From: a virus
Reading direction: 5' to 3' (one strand)
DNA: 64,000 bases
Virus record (IMG/VR): IMGVR_UViG_3300008050_000038
Location: 1-64,000 of that record
Each line of letters opens with the position of its first letter. The first letter of the stretch is position 1. This document shows, in pieces, positions 17,645-26,239 of the stretch. The position numbers were made by a program, and so were the translations under genes. Below the pieces are notes generated by a model. The model was not told where the DNA came from and ran no database searches. It was given only the letters and a program-made list of their open reading frames with translations.

Positions 17645-17890
17645 ATGGCAAAGTGGTTAAAGCAAGCTAAAGTAACAAATAACATTTACACAGGAGATGC
17701 AAATTATGTGCATGATCAAGGAATCCCTGCAGCACAATGGGTGATCACTCATAACTTAGGGAAGAAAAGTTCTGTTACAGTTGTTGACTCTAGCAACCAA
17801 GTAGTAATAGGTAAAATAACTTATAACAGTGTTAATCAAGTTACTTTAGACTTTCAAAGTGCTTTTTCAGGAAAGGCTTTCTTTAATTAA
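17645..17890 (+). CDS. Short fibre-tip-like protein
   Basis: 81 residues. The segment A-Q-W-V-I-T-H-N-L-G-K-K-S-S-V-T-V-V-D-S, followed by V-T-L-D-F-Q-S-A-F-S-G-K-A-F, matches the small beta domain found at the C-terminus of many marine phage tail fibres. Here it stands alone. The last domain of the following 858-residue fibre has a related H-N-L-G-T-R-K-V-M-V-Q-L-F-D-S motif. It may be a separately made tip or a detached duplicate of that domain. It follows the endolysin by 2 bases. Confidence 0.5.
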   Translation: MAKWLKQAKVTNNIYTGDANYVHDQGIPAAQWVITHNLGKKSSVTVVDSSNQVVIGKITYNSVNQVTLDFQSAFSGKAFFN

Positions 17891-17923
17891 AATAAAAAAT
17901 AAACATTATAAAAAACAAATAAA

Positions 17924-20500
17924 ATGGCAAGTATAAAACATTTAGTAGATATAGATCTAAACAATAACCAGCTTACAAACGTTAAACTTCAAAACTTAAC
18001 TTCTGATCCTTCTGGTTTAGCTGGTGAAGGACAGATATATTATGATAGCTCAGCTAACGTAATAAAATTTCACACAGGTTCAGATACCTGGGTATCTCTT
18101 TCATCATCTTCTGGAGATATAACTGGCGTAACTGCTGGTGATGGTTTAACTGGTGGCGGATCGTCTGGATCTGTTACTTTAAATGTAGTTGGCGGTACAG
18201 GTATAACAGCAAACGCTAACGACATAGCTATTACAGCTGGTGGTGTTGGTACAACTCAACTAGCAGATGATGGTGTAACTGAAGATAAATTAGCAAATTC
18301 ATTGTTAGCTGAAATAGATGCTAATACGGCTAAGAATACTAATGTTAGTACAAACTTAGGAGTAAGTACAAGTACTACTACAGTAACGGTTACTTCTTCA
18401 GATGGTAATAATGCAACAATACCTGTAGCAACTACTTCAATTGGTGGTGTAATGTCTAAAGCAATGTTTGATGAGCACACTGCAAATAATGCTAAAAATA
18501 CAAATGTAAGCACAAACTTATCTGTAGCAAGTAGTACTGGTTCAAGAACTATAGCATCATCAGATGGAACAAATGCTACAATACCGGTAGCTACAACGTC
18601 TGTATCTGGTGTTATGTCAACTGCAATATTTGATGCAGTTACAGCTAATACAGCTAAAACAAGTAACGTTACACATACAGGAGATGTAACAGGTAGTGGG
18701 GCACTTACAATAGCCAATGACGCGGTAACATATGCTAAGATGCAAAACTTAGCAACTGCTGATAGAGTCTTAGGTTCTACTTCAACAGGAGTTATAGGTG
18801 AAGTTCAGATAGTTGAAGATATGATAGCGGATGATGCAGTTACAGCTGATAAAATAGCTAATTCTGTAAATAGTGCTATAGCTGCGAATACAGCTAAAAA
18901 CACAAACGTATCTACTAACTTAGGAATAAGCGGATCAACTGGAGCTAGAACTATTACATCTTCTGATGGTACTAACGCTGTTATACCTGTAGCAACAACA
19001 TCTGTCAGTGGGGTTATGTCACCAACTATATTTGATGCTGTAGCAGCAAACACTGCTAAAACAACAAATACAGATGTTGATGTATCTGTAGCAAACTTAA
19101 AAACTAGATTAGCTGGTGGGTTTTCAGGTAACGCAGTTACAATTGGTGATGAAAACGATGTAGTAACAATAGGTAATGACTTAACAGTAACTGGAGATTT
19201 AATTGTATCGGGTGATACTGTTACAGTTAACACTGCTACATTATCCGTTGAAGATCCTTTAATTGAACTGGCTAGTGGTAATGGTGCAAATTCAGTTGAT
19301 ATAGGTATATTTGGAAAATACACTTCAACCGGAGCTAAATATAGTGGTTTATTTAGAGATGCTAGTGATAGTAATGTTTGGAAATTCTTTAACACAACTG
19401 GTAACAGTCATGCTGCTCCTGGAACAGGTACTACTATTGATACTACTAGTGGATTTACTTATGCAGATGTTAGAGCAGGAACTTTTTACGGAGCTTTATC
19501 TGGTAATGCTTCTACAGCAACTGCATTAGCAACTGGTAGAGAAATTAACGGTGTAGAGTTTGATGGTACTGGTAGTATTACAGTAACAGCTGCTGGTTCT
19601 ACTTTAACTGGAACTTCTCTTAAATCAACAATAGTTACTTCATCATTAACTTCTGTAGGTACAATTGGAACTGGTGTTTGGCAAGGTACTGCTATAGCTT
19701 CAGGGTACATTGCTAATGATTCTATAACAGAAGATAAGTTAGCTAATACACTTTTAGCTGAGATCGATGCGAATACTGCAAAAAATACAAATGTTAGTAC
19801 TGACTTATCACAATCAACACATGCTTCACAATTAACAATTAGTTCTTCTGATGGTACTGACGTAGTAATAGCAGAAGCATCTGGAAGTATTGCGGGTGTA
19901 ATGACAGTTGCACATCACGATAAATTAGATGGAATTGAAGCTGGGGCAACTGGAGATCAAACTAATGCAGAAATTAGAACAGCAGTAGAAGCAGCATCAG
20001 ATAGTAATGTATTTACAGATGCTGATCATTCTAAATTAAATGGAATAGAAGCTTCTGCAACAGCTGATCAAAGTAAGTCTGATATTGAAGGATTAGCAAT
20101 ACAAACTGTAGGAGCAATAACTTCTGGATCATGGACAGCTACAGACGTTGCGGTTGCCCATGGTGGTACTGGAGCTTCAACCGCCTCAGCTGCAAGAACA
20201 AATTTAGGCGTAGCCTATGCTAGTGACGAACAGGCATTAGCTGCAGTAAGTGATACAGTTGTTGTTACTCCAGGAAATTTAGCAGCAAGATCTTTTACAA
20301 CAACTGTAGGGGGATCTACAACAGCAAATGTTGATCATAATTTAGGAACAAGAAAAGTAATGGTACAACTATTTGATTCAAGTTCTTATGAAACTGTATA
20401 CGCACAAGTAGTTAGATCTACTACAAACAGAGTTGTATTAACATTTAATGTAGCACCATCAAGTGCTGATGTAACAGTTTTAGTAACTAGAGTAGGTTAA
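17924..20500 (+). CDS. Tail fibre with repeated modules
   Basis: 858 residues, poor in Cys and rich in Thr, Ala, Ser and Asn. Four imperfect modules carry N-T-A-K-N-T-N-V-S-T-[ND]-L and S-S-D-G-[TN]-[ND], with I-P-V-A-T-T-S and G-V-M-S in three of them (about residues 138-390, with a further copy near 620). Later it has L-D-G-I-E-A-G-A-T and L-N-G-I-E-A-S-A-T, typical of marine phage fibre shafts. The C-terminal domain (from H-N-L-G-T-R-K-V) ends V-L-V-T-R-V-G. This is a long trimeric receptor-binding or shaft protein. Near-identical internal DNA repeats make it a likely site of recombination. Confidence 0.7.
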   Translation: MASIKHLVDIDLNNNQLTNVKLQNLTSDPSGLAGEGQIYYDSSANVIKFHTGSDTWVSLSSSSGDITGVTAGDGLTGGGSSGSVTLNVVGGTGITANANDIAITAGGVGTTQLADDGVTEDKLANSLLAEIDANTAKNTNVSTNLGVSTSTTTVTVTSSDGNNATIPVATTSIGGVMSKAMFDEHTANNAKNTNVSTNLSVASSTGSRTIASSDGTNATIPVATTSVSGVMSTAIFDAVTANTAKTSNVTHTGDVTGSGALTIANDAVTYAKMQNLATADRVLGSTSTGVIGEVQIVEDMIADDAVTADKIANSVNSAIAANTAKNTNVSTNLGISGSTGARTITSSDGTNAVIPVATTSVSGVMSPTIFDAVAANTAKTTNTDVDVSVANLKTRLAGGFSGNAVTIGDENDVVTIGNDLTVTGDLIVSGDTVTVNTATLSVEDPLIELASGNGANSVDIGIFGKYTSTGAKYSGLFRDASDSNVWKFFNTTGNSHAAPGTGTTIDTTSGFTYADVRAGTFYGALSGNASTATALATGREINGVEFDGTGSITVTAAGSTLTGTSLKSTIVTSSLTSVGTIGTGVWQGTAIASGYIANDSITEDKLANTLLAEIDANTAKNTNVSTDLSQSTHASQLTISSSDGTDVVIAEASGSIAGVMTVAHHDKLDGIEAGATGDQTNAEIRTAVEAASDSNVFTDADHSKLNGIEASATADQSKSDIEGLAIQTVGAITSGSWTATDVAVAHGGTGASTASAARTNLGVAYASDEQALAAVSDTVVVTPGNLAARSFTTTVGGSTTANVDHNLGTRKVMVQLFDSSSYETVYAQVVRSTTNRVVLTFNVAPSSADVTVLVTRVG

Positions 20501-20503
20501 TAA

Positions 20504-20974
20504 ATGGCAAACAAGTATGAAAAGTTTGGATCTCGTAATTTTCACCCATCAGGAATAGGTACTAGTAATGGTGATGGAGAAGGAGATATTATGTATTATG
20601 GAGGCACTACAGTTGTTGCAGGTAAAGTTTATATTTTACAACATCAAGAATGTGGGGAAGGAGCAGATGATGAAGAGTGTGTTGAATGGGTTGCAGCTGA
20701 TGCTGATAACGCTAACTCTTCAAATTTAATAGCAGTAGCTAGGGGCTCAGGTGCTGCTAATGTTGTAGGAATGTTATTAAGAGGCATGGTAACTATAACA
20801 AGTGGAGTAGCAGTAGGTAATGGTGGAGGTCCTATATATATTTCTACAACGGCAGGAAGTGTGACAGGAACAATACCTTCAGCAACTGATGACTACGTTA
20901 GAATATTAGGATATGCAATAAAAGATAATGTAATGTGGTTTAGCCCAGATAACAGTTATATAAAAATAGGATAA
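20504..20974 (+). CDS. Fibre-associated virion protein
   Basis: 156 residues starting M-A-N-K-Y-E-K-F-G-S-R-N-F-H-P-S-G. The pattern D-I-M-Y-Y-G-G-T-T-V-V-A-G-K-V-Y, then W-V-A-A-D-A-D and G-M-L-L-R-G-M, is a beta-rich type often found beside marine phage fibres. There is no membrane segment or enzyme motif. It begins 3 bases after the fibre stop and overlaps the next start (TAATG), so it is co-translated with the adhesins. It is probably an accessory or tip protein. Confidence 0.5.
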   Translation: MANKYEKFGSRNFHPSGIGTSNGDGEGDIMYYGGTTVVAGKVYILQHQECGEGADDEECVEWVAADADNANSSNLIAVARGSGAANVVGMLLRGMVTITSGVAVGNGGGPIYISTTAGSVTGTIPSATDDYVRILGYAIKDNVMWFSPDNSYIKIG

Positions 20975-21915
20975 TGCCAAATATAAGTCATATAAATAAT
21001 AAAGCAATAGCAGATGTAGCTGTATTTAATGGTAAAAATATTAGCGATATAGGTGAGGTAATTACACTTACTGCTGCTACTACACCAAGCTTTGCTGATT
21101 CTTTTGCAGTTGCTAAATCTATAACTACTGGAACAGCACAAGCAGTTTATATTGCAGATAGTGATGGTCATTTTAATTTTACACATAATCAAGCATATAC
21201 AATATCATTTTGGATAAAGCCTGGTTGGAATAGTTCTTTAAATACTAATGTACATTTGTTTTCATCAACTACTGCTGGTTCAACAAGTGCAAATGATAAC
21301 ATGATTAGATTGTTTTATCATGAATCATTAAACAGATTATATTTTGAGTATCGCTCTGCATCTAATGCAAAGAAATCTAATTTTTATTTATTTCACTCTA
21401 ACTCTGGAAATCATGCAGCAGCATATGCAGCAGCTGGATTAGGTTCTACGTATTGGAGTGCTGCAAATAGAGGAAACGTTGGAGATGATGACTTTACAAT
21501 GATTACTGTTGCAAAATCAACAACAAATTCTGCTGGATCTAGTTATGCAAAAGTTTATTGGAATGGTACTTGGTTAGGTAATGGACATTATGGATCAAAC
21601 GGAACTGGACAAGGAACTCCTAATATGACTAGCGTTGATAGACAAATAGCATTGGGTAGTAATACTTGGACTTATTCAAAATCTGGTAATAGTACAGAAA
21701 CACAATTTAATGATTTAACTATTTGGAATAAACAATTATCAGCATCTGAAATATCAGAACTTTATAATAGTGGAGCAAGATTAGATGCAACAACACATAG
21801 TGCTGCTGCTAATTTACAAATGTATTATAAATTAGAAAATAACGGTAATGACACTAGTGGTAATTCTGCTCCTGCATTTGCAGTAAATGGTAACTCTAAC
21901 TTTGAATCAGTATAA
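20974..21915 (+). CDS. LamG / concanavalin-like adhesin
   Basis: 313 residues. The core has the LamG-like jelly-roll pattern: Y-T-I-S-F-W-I-K-P-G-W (about residues 72-82), M-I-R-L-F-Y-H, Y-W-N-G-T-W-L-G, the strand Q-F-N-D-L-T-I-W-N-K, then S-A-S-E-I-S-E-L-Y-N-S-G and M-Y-Y-K-L-E-N-N. These are hallmarks of the Laminin_G_3 family, which often binds glycans. No signal peptide is present, so it is likely a virion-borne, carbohydrate-binding receptor protein. It is joined to both neighbours by 1-base TAATG overlaps. Confidence 0.7.
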   Translation: MPNISHINNKAIADVAVFNGKNISDIGEVITLTAATTPSFADSFAVAKSITTGTAQAVYIADSDGHFNFTHNQAYTISFWIKPGWNSSLNTNVHLFSSTTAGSTSANDNMIRLFYHESLNRLYFEYRSASNAKKSNFYLFHSNSGNHAAAYAAAGLGSTYWSAANRGNVGDDDFTMITVAKSTTNSAGSSYAKVYWNGTWLGNGHYGSNGTGQGTPNMTSVDRQIALGSNTWTYSKSGNSTETQFNDLTIWNKQLSASEISELYNSGARLDATTHSAAANLQMYYKLENNGNDTSGNSAPAFAVNGNSNFESV

Positions 21916-22169
21916 TGAATTACTATATAATAAATACAAATTCTTTTGCACTATCAGATAAAAGTAAAATAATATATTTACACAAAAGTATAGATGAAAC
22001 AAAATATATAATAGTTACAAGTGAAACAATTGATGGTTATATAGCTACATTTGAATCTGCGGCAGCTTTAGAAGAATATACTAAAGAATATCCATCTGGG
22101 TGGGTAGGAGATAATACAGGTATAACACAAGAAGAAATGGAGGATATTAAATATATAGAAGGAATATAA
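21915..22169 (+). CDS. Small hypothetical protein of the fibre cluster
   Basis: 84 residues, mostly polar, with Y-L-H-K-S-I-D-E-T-K-Y-I-I-V-T in the middle and an acidic C-terminus (T-Q-E-E-M-E-D-I-K-Y-I-E-G-I). There are no Cys, membrane or secretion features. It sits in a chain of 1-base TAATG overlaps with the LamG adhesin before and the next gene after, so it is a real, co-translated gene. A role in adhesin assembly or as a fibre chaperone is possible but not shown. Confidence 0.5.
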   Translation: MNYYIINTNSFALSDKSKIIYLHKSIDETKYIIVTSETIDGYIATFESAAALEEYTKEYPSGWVGDNTGITQEEMEDIKYIEGI

Positions 22170-22597
22170 TGTTAGTATATAAAAAAATATCAGGCAACAC
22201 TGCTAAAGAAATAATTCCAGTATTTGATTTAATATCAGATACTAATAATATTAAAAACAGTAAAGAAAAGCCTTTTAGTAAAATTAAAAATATTAGTATT
22301 TGTAATACACACGCTACTAATGATGTATATTTAGATCTATATTATAGTTATTATGAATACGAAATTGCATCTGAAAATAATTGGGATGCAGAAGTTTATC
22401 CAGACATTCATCCAACAAATAAGTATACTACAAGTATTACAAATTATTATTTAGCAAAAGAACTTTTAGTTGATCATGGTAATACATTAGTTTTAGAAGA
22501 GGAAGACTTTATAGATTTTAATAATAAAGAATATTCATTAGCAATTAAACTAAAAGAAGCAGATGGATCTGTAGATATTATAATAAATAAAATTTAA
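22169..22597 (+). CDS. Small virion-type beta protein
   Basis: 142 residues. The pattern I-S-I-C-N-T-H-A-T-N-D-V-Y-L-D-L-Y-Y, followed by L-A-K-E-L-L-V-D-H-G-N-T-L-V-L-E and Y-S-L-A-I-K-L-K, matches a small beta-sandwich protein common beside structural genes of marine phages. It is coupled by a 1-base overlap to the preceding gene and followed after three bases by the holin. It probably belongs to the particle; the function is unknown. Confidence 0.5.
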   Translation: MLVYKKISGNTAKEIIPVFDLISDTNNIKNSKEKPFSKIKNISICNTHATNDVYLDLYYSYYEYEIASENNWDAEVYPDIHPTNKYTTSITNYYLAKELLVDHGNTLVLEEEDFIDFNNKEYSLAIKLKEADGSVDIIINKI

Positions 22598-22600
22598 ATT

Positions 22601-22993
22601 ATGAGTATAATAAGTAAAATATTTTCAGGAGGAGCAACAGAACTTATAAAAGGTGTAGGTGGAGTTATAGATAACTTACATACATCTGGAGAAGAAAAGC
22701 TTCAGGCTGAATTAAAAGTAAAGGAATTAATAGCTAACTACGAAACTCAAATGGAAAAAGAAATAACTTCCAGATGGGAAGCGGACATGAAATCTGATTC
22801 TTGGTTATCTAAAAATGTTAGACCGCTAGTATTAGTATTCTTAGTATTATCAACAGTTATAATGATATTTATTGATGCTGGTACTATTAAGTTTGTGGTG
22901 GAAGACAAATGGACAGATTTATTACAATTAGTTTTAATTACAGTAATTGGAGCTTATTTTGGAGGTAGATCTATAGAAAAAACAAAAAAGTAA
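22601..22993 (+). CDS. Holin of the 3TM / gene-transfer-agent type
   Basis: 130 residues. An amphipathic N-terminal half (helix 28-66) is followed by D-S-W-L-S-K-N-V-R-P-L, the signature of the 3TM holin superfamily, and two clear membrane helices (about 73-91 and 106-121). The tail is basic (G-G-R-S-I-E-K-T-K-K). It would form the inner-membrane lesion that releases the M15 endolysin encoded 5 kb upstream. The family usually shows three predicted segments, the first of which is weak here. Confidence 0.75.
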   Translation: MSIISKIFSGGATELIKGVGGVIDNLHTSGEEKLQAELKVKELIANYETQMEKEITSRWEADMKSDSWLSKNVRPLVLVFLVLSTVIMIFIDAGTIKFVVEDKWTDLLQLVLITVIGAYFGGRSIEKTKK

Positions 22994-22994
22994 T

Positions 22995-23693
22995 ATGACT
23001 TTAAATGAAATAGCATACAATTTACTAAACCTTGTTAGAGGAGGTAGATCTAATAATGATGAACATATATCTTTGTCTCAAATTAAATTTAATATTAAAC
23101 ATTATAGAGCAATGTTTATTAGGAGAGATTATGGGAAAAATGGATTTGTAAGTAGACATGTAGAACAAGATTTAGGATGTGTTAGAGTAGAACCAGTTGA
23201 CGCTTCTAAGTGCTGTAACTTAGATACAGCGTGTCCTGTATACAGAACAGTTAAACCATTGCCTAAAACTATTAGGTATAATTTTGAAGAAGCTATTTCT
23301 CATGTAGGAGATATTACAGGCATAGGTACAATACCTATGGTTAATTCTAATACAATACAATGGTTACCTTTTGATAGATATACAAAAGGAAAAATGAAAG
23401 CATACATGATTGAAGATTATTTGTATGTATATAATGCGGAAGGGTTAGAAGCTATAAATGTTAGAGGTGTTTTTGAAGATCCTCAAGATGTTTCTAAATT
23501 TGATGAATGTGAAGAAGGTGGATGCTATGATGATAGTAAACATCCTTTTCCAATACCTATGGATATGTTAAGTTTAATCAACCAAGGTATATTAGCAGGA
23601 GAACTTCAATTGCTGTCTGGATCTTTCAGCGATACGGATAATGATAGAATGCAAGATCCAAAAACAGTAAGAGGCACAGCCCCTAAAAAATAA
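22995..23693 (+). CDS. Putative neck/ring protein, crAss-like type
   Basis: 232 residues. The N-terminus L-N-L-V-R-G-G-R-S-N-N-D-E-H-I-S, followed by H-Y-R-A-M-F-I-R-R-D-Y, is a pattern I recognise from conserved structural genes of crAss-like phages located near the tail genes. A Q-D-L-G-C-V-R-V-E-P-V-D stretch and Cys residues (C-C-N-L-D-T-A-C) follow. There is no catalytic or membrane motif. It starts 1 base after the holin stop. Its order before the basic protein and the next ring-like gene supports a head-tail junction role. Confidence 0.6.
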   Translation: MTLNEIAYNLLNLVRGGRSNNDEHISLSQIKFNIKHYRAMFIRRDYGKNGFVSRHVEQDLGCVRVEPVDASKCCNLDTACPVYRTVKPLPKTIRYNFEEAISHVGDITGIGTIPMVNSNTIQWLPFDRYTKGKMKAYMIEDYLYVYNAEGLEAINVRGVFEDPQDVSKFDECEEGGCYDDSKHPFPIPMDMLSLINQGILAGELQLLSGSFSDTDNDRMQDPKTVRGTAPKK

Positions 23694-23717
23694 TAACTTT
23701 AATAAAAACTAGAAATA

Positions 23718-24719
23718 ATGAAAAAAATGATGTATAAAAAAGCTGGAATGAAGTATAAAAAAGGCGGATCAAAGCCTGATTACTTAGACATGGACGGTGA
23801 TGGCAACAAAAAAGAAAGTATGAAGTCTGCTATCAAACAAAAAAGTAAAATGAAAAAAGGAGGTAAAAGACAAATGGGTGGGGGAGCTCCTGCGCAGTCT
23901 TTTATTGAACCACCAATGGAAAGACCTTTTGATAGTAAAAATCAATTTGTAGCTCAAAGCGGTGGAGAGCGTATGAAAACTTTAAAGAAAGACCAAAGAG
24001 AAGAAAGAAAAACAGCTAGAAAAAATAGAAGAGCAGATAGAAAAGCTGACAGACAAGCAGTTAGGGATTTAAAAAAGTCTTCTAGAAAATCAAGAAACGC
24101 TAAACCGTTTGTAGATGGAGCAGGTCCTATTGTAGAAATGTCTAGAGGTGAAAAAAGAGAAGACAGAAGAGCTACAAATAAAGCAGCAAGAGCTTTTAAA
24201 AAGCAAGAAAGAAAAGCAAGACGTACGTCTAGAAAAGAATTGAAAGCTGGACAAAAATCTGCAAGACAAGAACAAAGAGGTCAAAACAAAATAGGTAGAG
24301 AAGAGCAAAAAAATAAAAAATTAAATACTTTAAACAAATCTGAAAGCTCATCTGTTAAACCTGTAATTAAAAAGAAAAAGACTATAGATCCAAAGGAGGC
24401 TGGAAAAAACGCTGGAAAAATAGTAAAAAATGTAGCTAAAAAGGTAGTGGAAAAATCAAAAGAACAATCTTTTGGAGATGCTTTTAAAACAAACAGAGCT
24501 GCTGGTAAAAAAGAATTTACTTGGAAAGGTAAAAGATACCATACTAGAACTAAAAGTGAAGAAGCTAAGAAAAATAAAAAAGAACCAGTAGGTAAAACAA
24601 CTGAAAGTAAACGTCCAAAAGGGTTTCCACAAAAAAACGAAACTGTTGTAGAGCGTACAAAAAGGCAAATGATAAATCCTTATGCAGGACCAAAGTTTAA
24701 AAGAGGAGGTAAAAGGTAA
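23718..24719 (+). CDS. Very basic Lys/Arg-rich protein with terminal KKGG/KRGG motifs
   Basis: 333 residues, of which a large share are Lys or Arg, with a long low-complexity charged region (about 85-215). The N-terminus has K-K-G-G at 14-17, Y-L-D-M-D-G-D-G-N-K-K-E (22-33), K-K-G-G-K-R-Q-M-G-G-G, and F-I-E-P-P-M-E-R. The C-terminus ends K-R-G-G-K-R. The charge fits DNA binding or condensation inside the head, or a natively unfolded internal protein. The Gly-Gly motifs recur in other cargo genes here. It shares F-I-E-P-P with the 52-residue gene at 25,194. The function is not known. Confidence 0.55.
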   Translation: MKKMMYKKAGMKYKKGGSKPDYLDMDGDGNKKESMKSAIKQKSKMKKGGKRQMGGGAPAQSFIEPPMERPFDSKNQFVAQSGGERMKTLKKDQREERKTARKNRRADRKADRQAVRDLKKSSRKSRNAKPFVDGAGPIVEMSRGEKREDRRATNKAARAFKKQERKARRTSRKELKAGQKSARQEQRGQNKIGREEQKNKKLNTLNKSESSSVKPVIKKKKTIDPKEAGKNAGKIVKNVAKKVVEKSKEQSFGDAFKTNRAAGKKEFTWKGKRYHTRTKSEEAKKNKKEPVGKTTESKRPKGFPQKNETVVERTKRQMINPYAGPKFKRGGKR

Positions 24720-25192
24720 TGATTCATAACCTAAAAGAAATATATGAAGATTATTGTAAAACAAACGGTGATATAGATAAAGCTTTGTTTACAGATTTAT
24801 GTCATCAATTTAATATAATGATAATAGATTATATTTTAGAAGGTAAAGAATTTAATATGGGGCATAACTTATCCACTATATCTATTACTAGGAGAGACAG
24901 AGATCCTCGATCTCCTAGAATAGATTGGGGAGAAAGTAATAAGTATAAGAAAGAGTTACTAGAAGAAGGTAAAAATTTATATGACTCTATAACAGAGCTT
25001 GGAACTAAATGGTATATATATCACACTGATGAGTTTTACTGTAGATATTATTGGAGAAAAGGTAAATGTAAAGTTTCTAATAAATCTGCCTATAGGTTTG
25101 ATGCCACTAGAGGTATAAAAGGAAACAAAGAAAAGTTAATCACTCTTTTAAAAGAAGATGACTTAGCTTATTTAAAATTTAAAAAACAATAA
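24719..25192 (+). CDS. Conserved phage structural-region protein, unknown role
   Basis: 157 residues. It has a helical N-terminus (L-K-E-I-Y-E-D-Y-C-K) and Y-I-L-E-G-K-E-F-N-M-G-H-N-L-S-T-I-S-I. Next come I-D-W-G-E-S-N-K-Y-K-K and a W-Y-I-Y-H-T-D-E-F-Y-C-R-Y-Y-W segment. I associate this layout with a family found near neck genes of crAss-like and other Bacteroidota phages. There is no active-site motif. The gene begins inside the stop of the basic protein (TAATG) and is followed 1 base later by a small basic gene. Confidence 0.5.
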   Translation: MIHNLKEIYEDYCKTNGDIDKALFTDLCHQFNIMIIDYILEGKEFNMGHNLSTISITRRDRDPRSPRIDWGESNKYKKELLEEGKNLYDSITELGTKWYIYHTDEFYCRYYWRKGKCKVSNKSAYRFDATRGIKGNKEKLITLLKEDDLAYLKFKKQ

Positions 25193-25193
25193 C

Positions 25194-25352
25194 ATGGCTA
25201 GAAAAGGAAAGAAAAAAGGGTCTGATGGTAAAGCTTGTTGGGAAGGGTATTACTATGCGGGTTATGATTCTAAAAATAAAAAAGATATTTGTAAACCTGT
25301 AAAGAAAAAACAAACAGGAGGATTTATAGAGCCTCCTATTGAAACTATATAA
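25194..25352 (+). CDS. 52-residue basic protein with Thr-Gly-Gly motif
   Basis: A short gene that fills the gap between two larger ones. It reads M-A-R-K-G-K-K-K-G-S-D-G-K-A-C-W-E-G-Y, has two Cys (15 and 33), then V-K-K-K-Q-T-G-G-F-I-E-P-P-I-E-T-I. The tail F-I-E-P-P-[IM]-E is shared with the basic protein at 23,718, where it also follows a basic-plus-Gly-Gly stretch, so the two ends are related. It starts 1 base after the previous stop and ends 2 bases before the next start. Confidence 0.6.
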   Translation: MARKGKKKGSDGKACWEGYYYAGYDSKNKKDICKPVKKKQTGGFIEPPIETI

Positions 25353-25354
25353 TT

Positions 25355-26239
25355 ATGAGTATATACAAAACAGTATCAAGTAAAGTAGTAATCAGAAAAA
25401 TATTTAGAGATCTTAAACCTTCAAAAGATAATTGGATAGATGACGCTATAGAATGGATAGGAGAAGCTTTAGAGCATATTGGGGCTGCACCACAGCTATG
25501 TCAAAAACAATGTGTTTTAAATATTAAAGATCATAAAACAATGATGCCTTCTGATCTTTACTATATAAATCAAGTAGCAATTAATAATAAAGTTTCTATT
25601 GCATCTTCTGAAGAACTAGACACATTAACATCTAAAGTAAAAGACTTACAAGATCAAATTAAAGATGCGCAAGCAAATGGATTAGAATACTCAGATACAG
25701 CTTCAGTATTACATGATATAAATAGTAGAATTGTAATATTAGAAAATGTTTATTTTTCAGGAGATGTTAATATGCAACCTTTACAATACGGTGCAAGTAC
25801 TTTTCATAGAAGTATGCATTGTGACGGGTGTATAAATGAAAATATAAACTATGAAGAAACTTATATTGTAGATTGTGATTATATAAAAACATCTTTTAAA
25901 ACAGGTAAAATATGTATAAGCTATATGGCTTTACCTATAGATGATGATTGCTATCCTCTAGTGCCACAAGACATTAGTTATCAAGAAGCTATGTTTTGGT
26001 ATGTATATAAAAAAATGTTATTGTCAAATCCACAAATTAAAAACAATGGGATAGATTATAATTTTGCAGATCAGAAATGGAAGTACTACTGCACACAAGC
26101 TAGAAACGCAGCTAACTTCCCAGACATAGATAGAATGGAAAGCTTTATGAATCAATGGGTTAGACTAATACCACAGATAGATAGTCATGATTTAGCTTTT
26201 GAAAACTTAAACACAAGAGAAAATTTATATAGAAGCTAA
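25355..26239 (+). CDS. Putative neck/ring protein, crAss-like type
   Basis: 294 residues. The opening V-I-R-K-I-F-R-D-L-K-P, followed by W-I-D-D-A-I-E-W-I-G-E-A-L-E-H-I-G, is a conserved start I associate with crAss-like neck proteins. A short coiled coil (about 85-128) follows, then I-S-Y-M-A-L-P-I-D-D-D-C-Y-P-L-V-P and a helical C-terminus (F-M-N-Q-W-V-R-L-I-P-Q). It ends in a TAATG overlap with the large tail gene, which suggests matched production of the two interacting parts. Which ring it forms cannot be decided from sequence alone. Confidence 0.6.
   Translation: MSIYKTVSSKVVIRKIFRDLKPSKDNWIDDAIEWIGEALEHIGAAPQLCQKQCVLNIKDHKTMMPSDLYYINQVAINNKVSIASSEELDTLTSKVKDLQDQIKDAQANGLEYSDTASVLHDINSRIVILENVYFSGDVNMQPLQYGASTFHRSMHCDGCINENINYEETYIVDCDYIKTSFKTGKICISYMALPIDDDCYPLVPQDISYQEAMFWYVYKKMLLSNPQIKNNGIDYNFADQKWKYYCTQARNAANFPDIDRMESFMNQWVRLIPQIDSHDLAFENLNTRENLYRS

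Noticed and set aside
18256-19710. Long leftward open frames opposite the tail-fibre gene (up to 196 codons)
   Set aside because: They mirror the low-complexity Thr/Ala codons of the fibre on the other strand, lack a leader and lie in the wrong direction for this arm.
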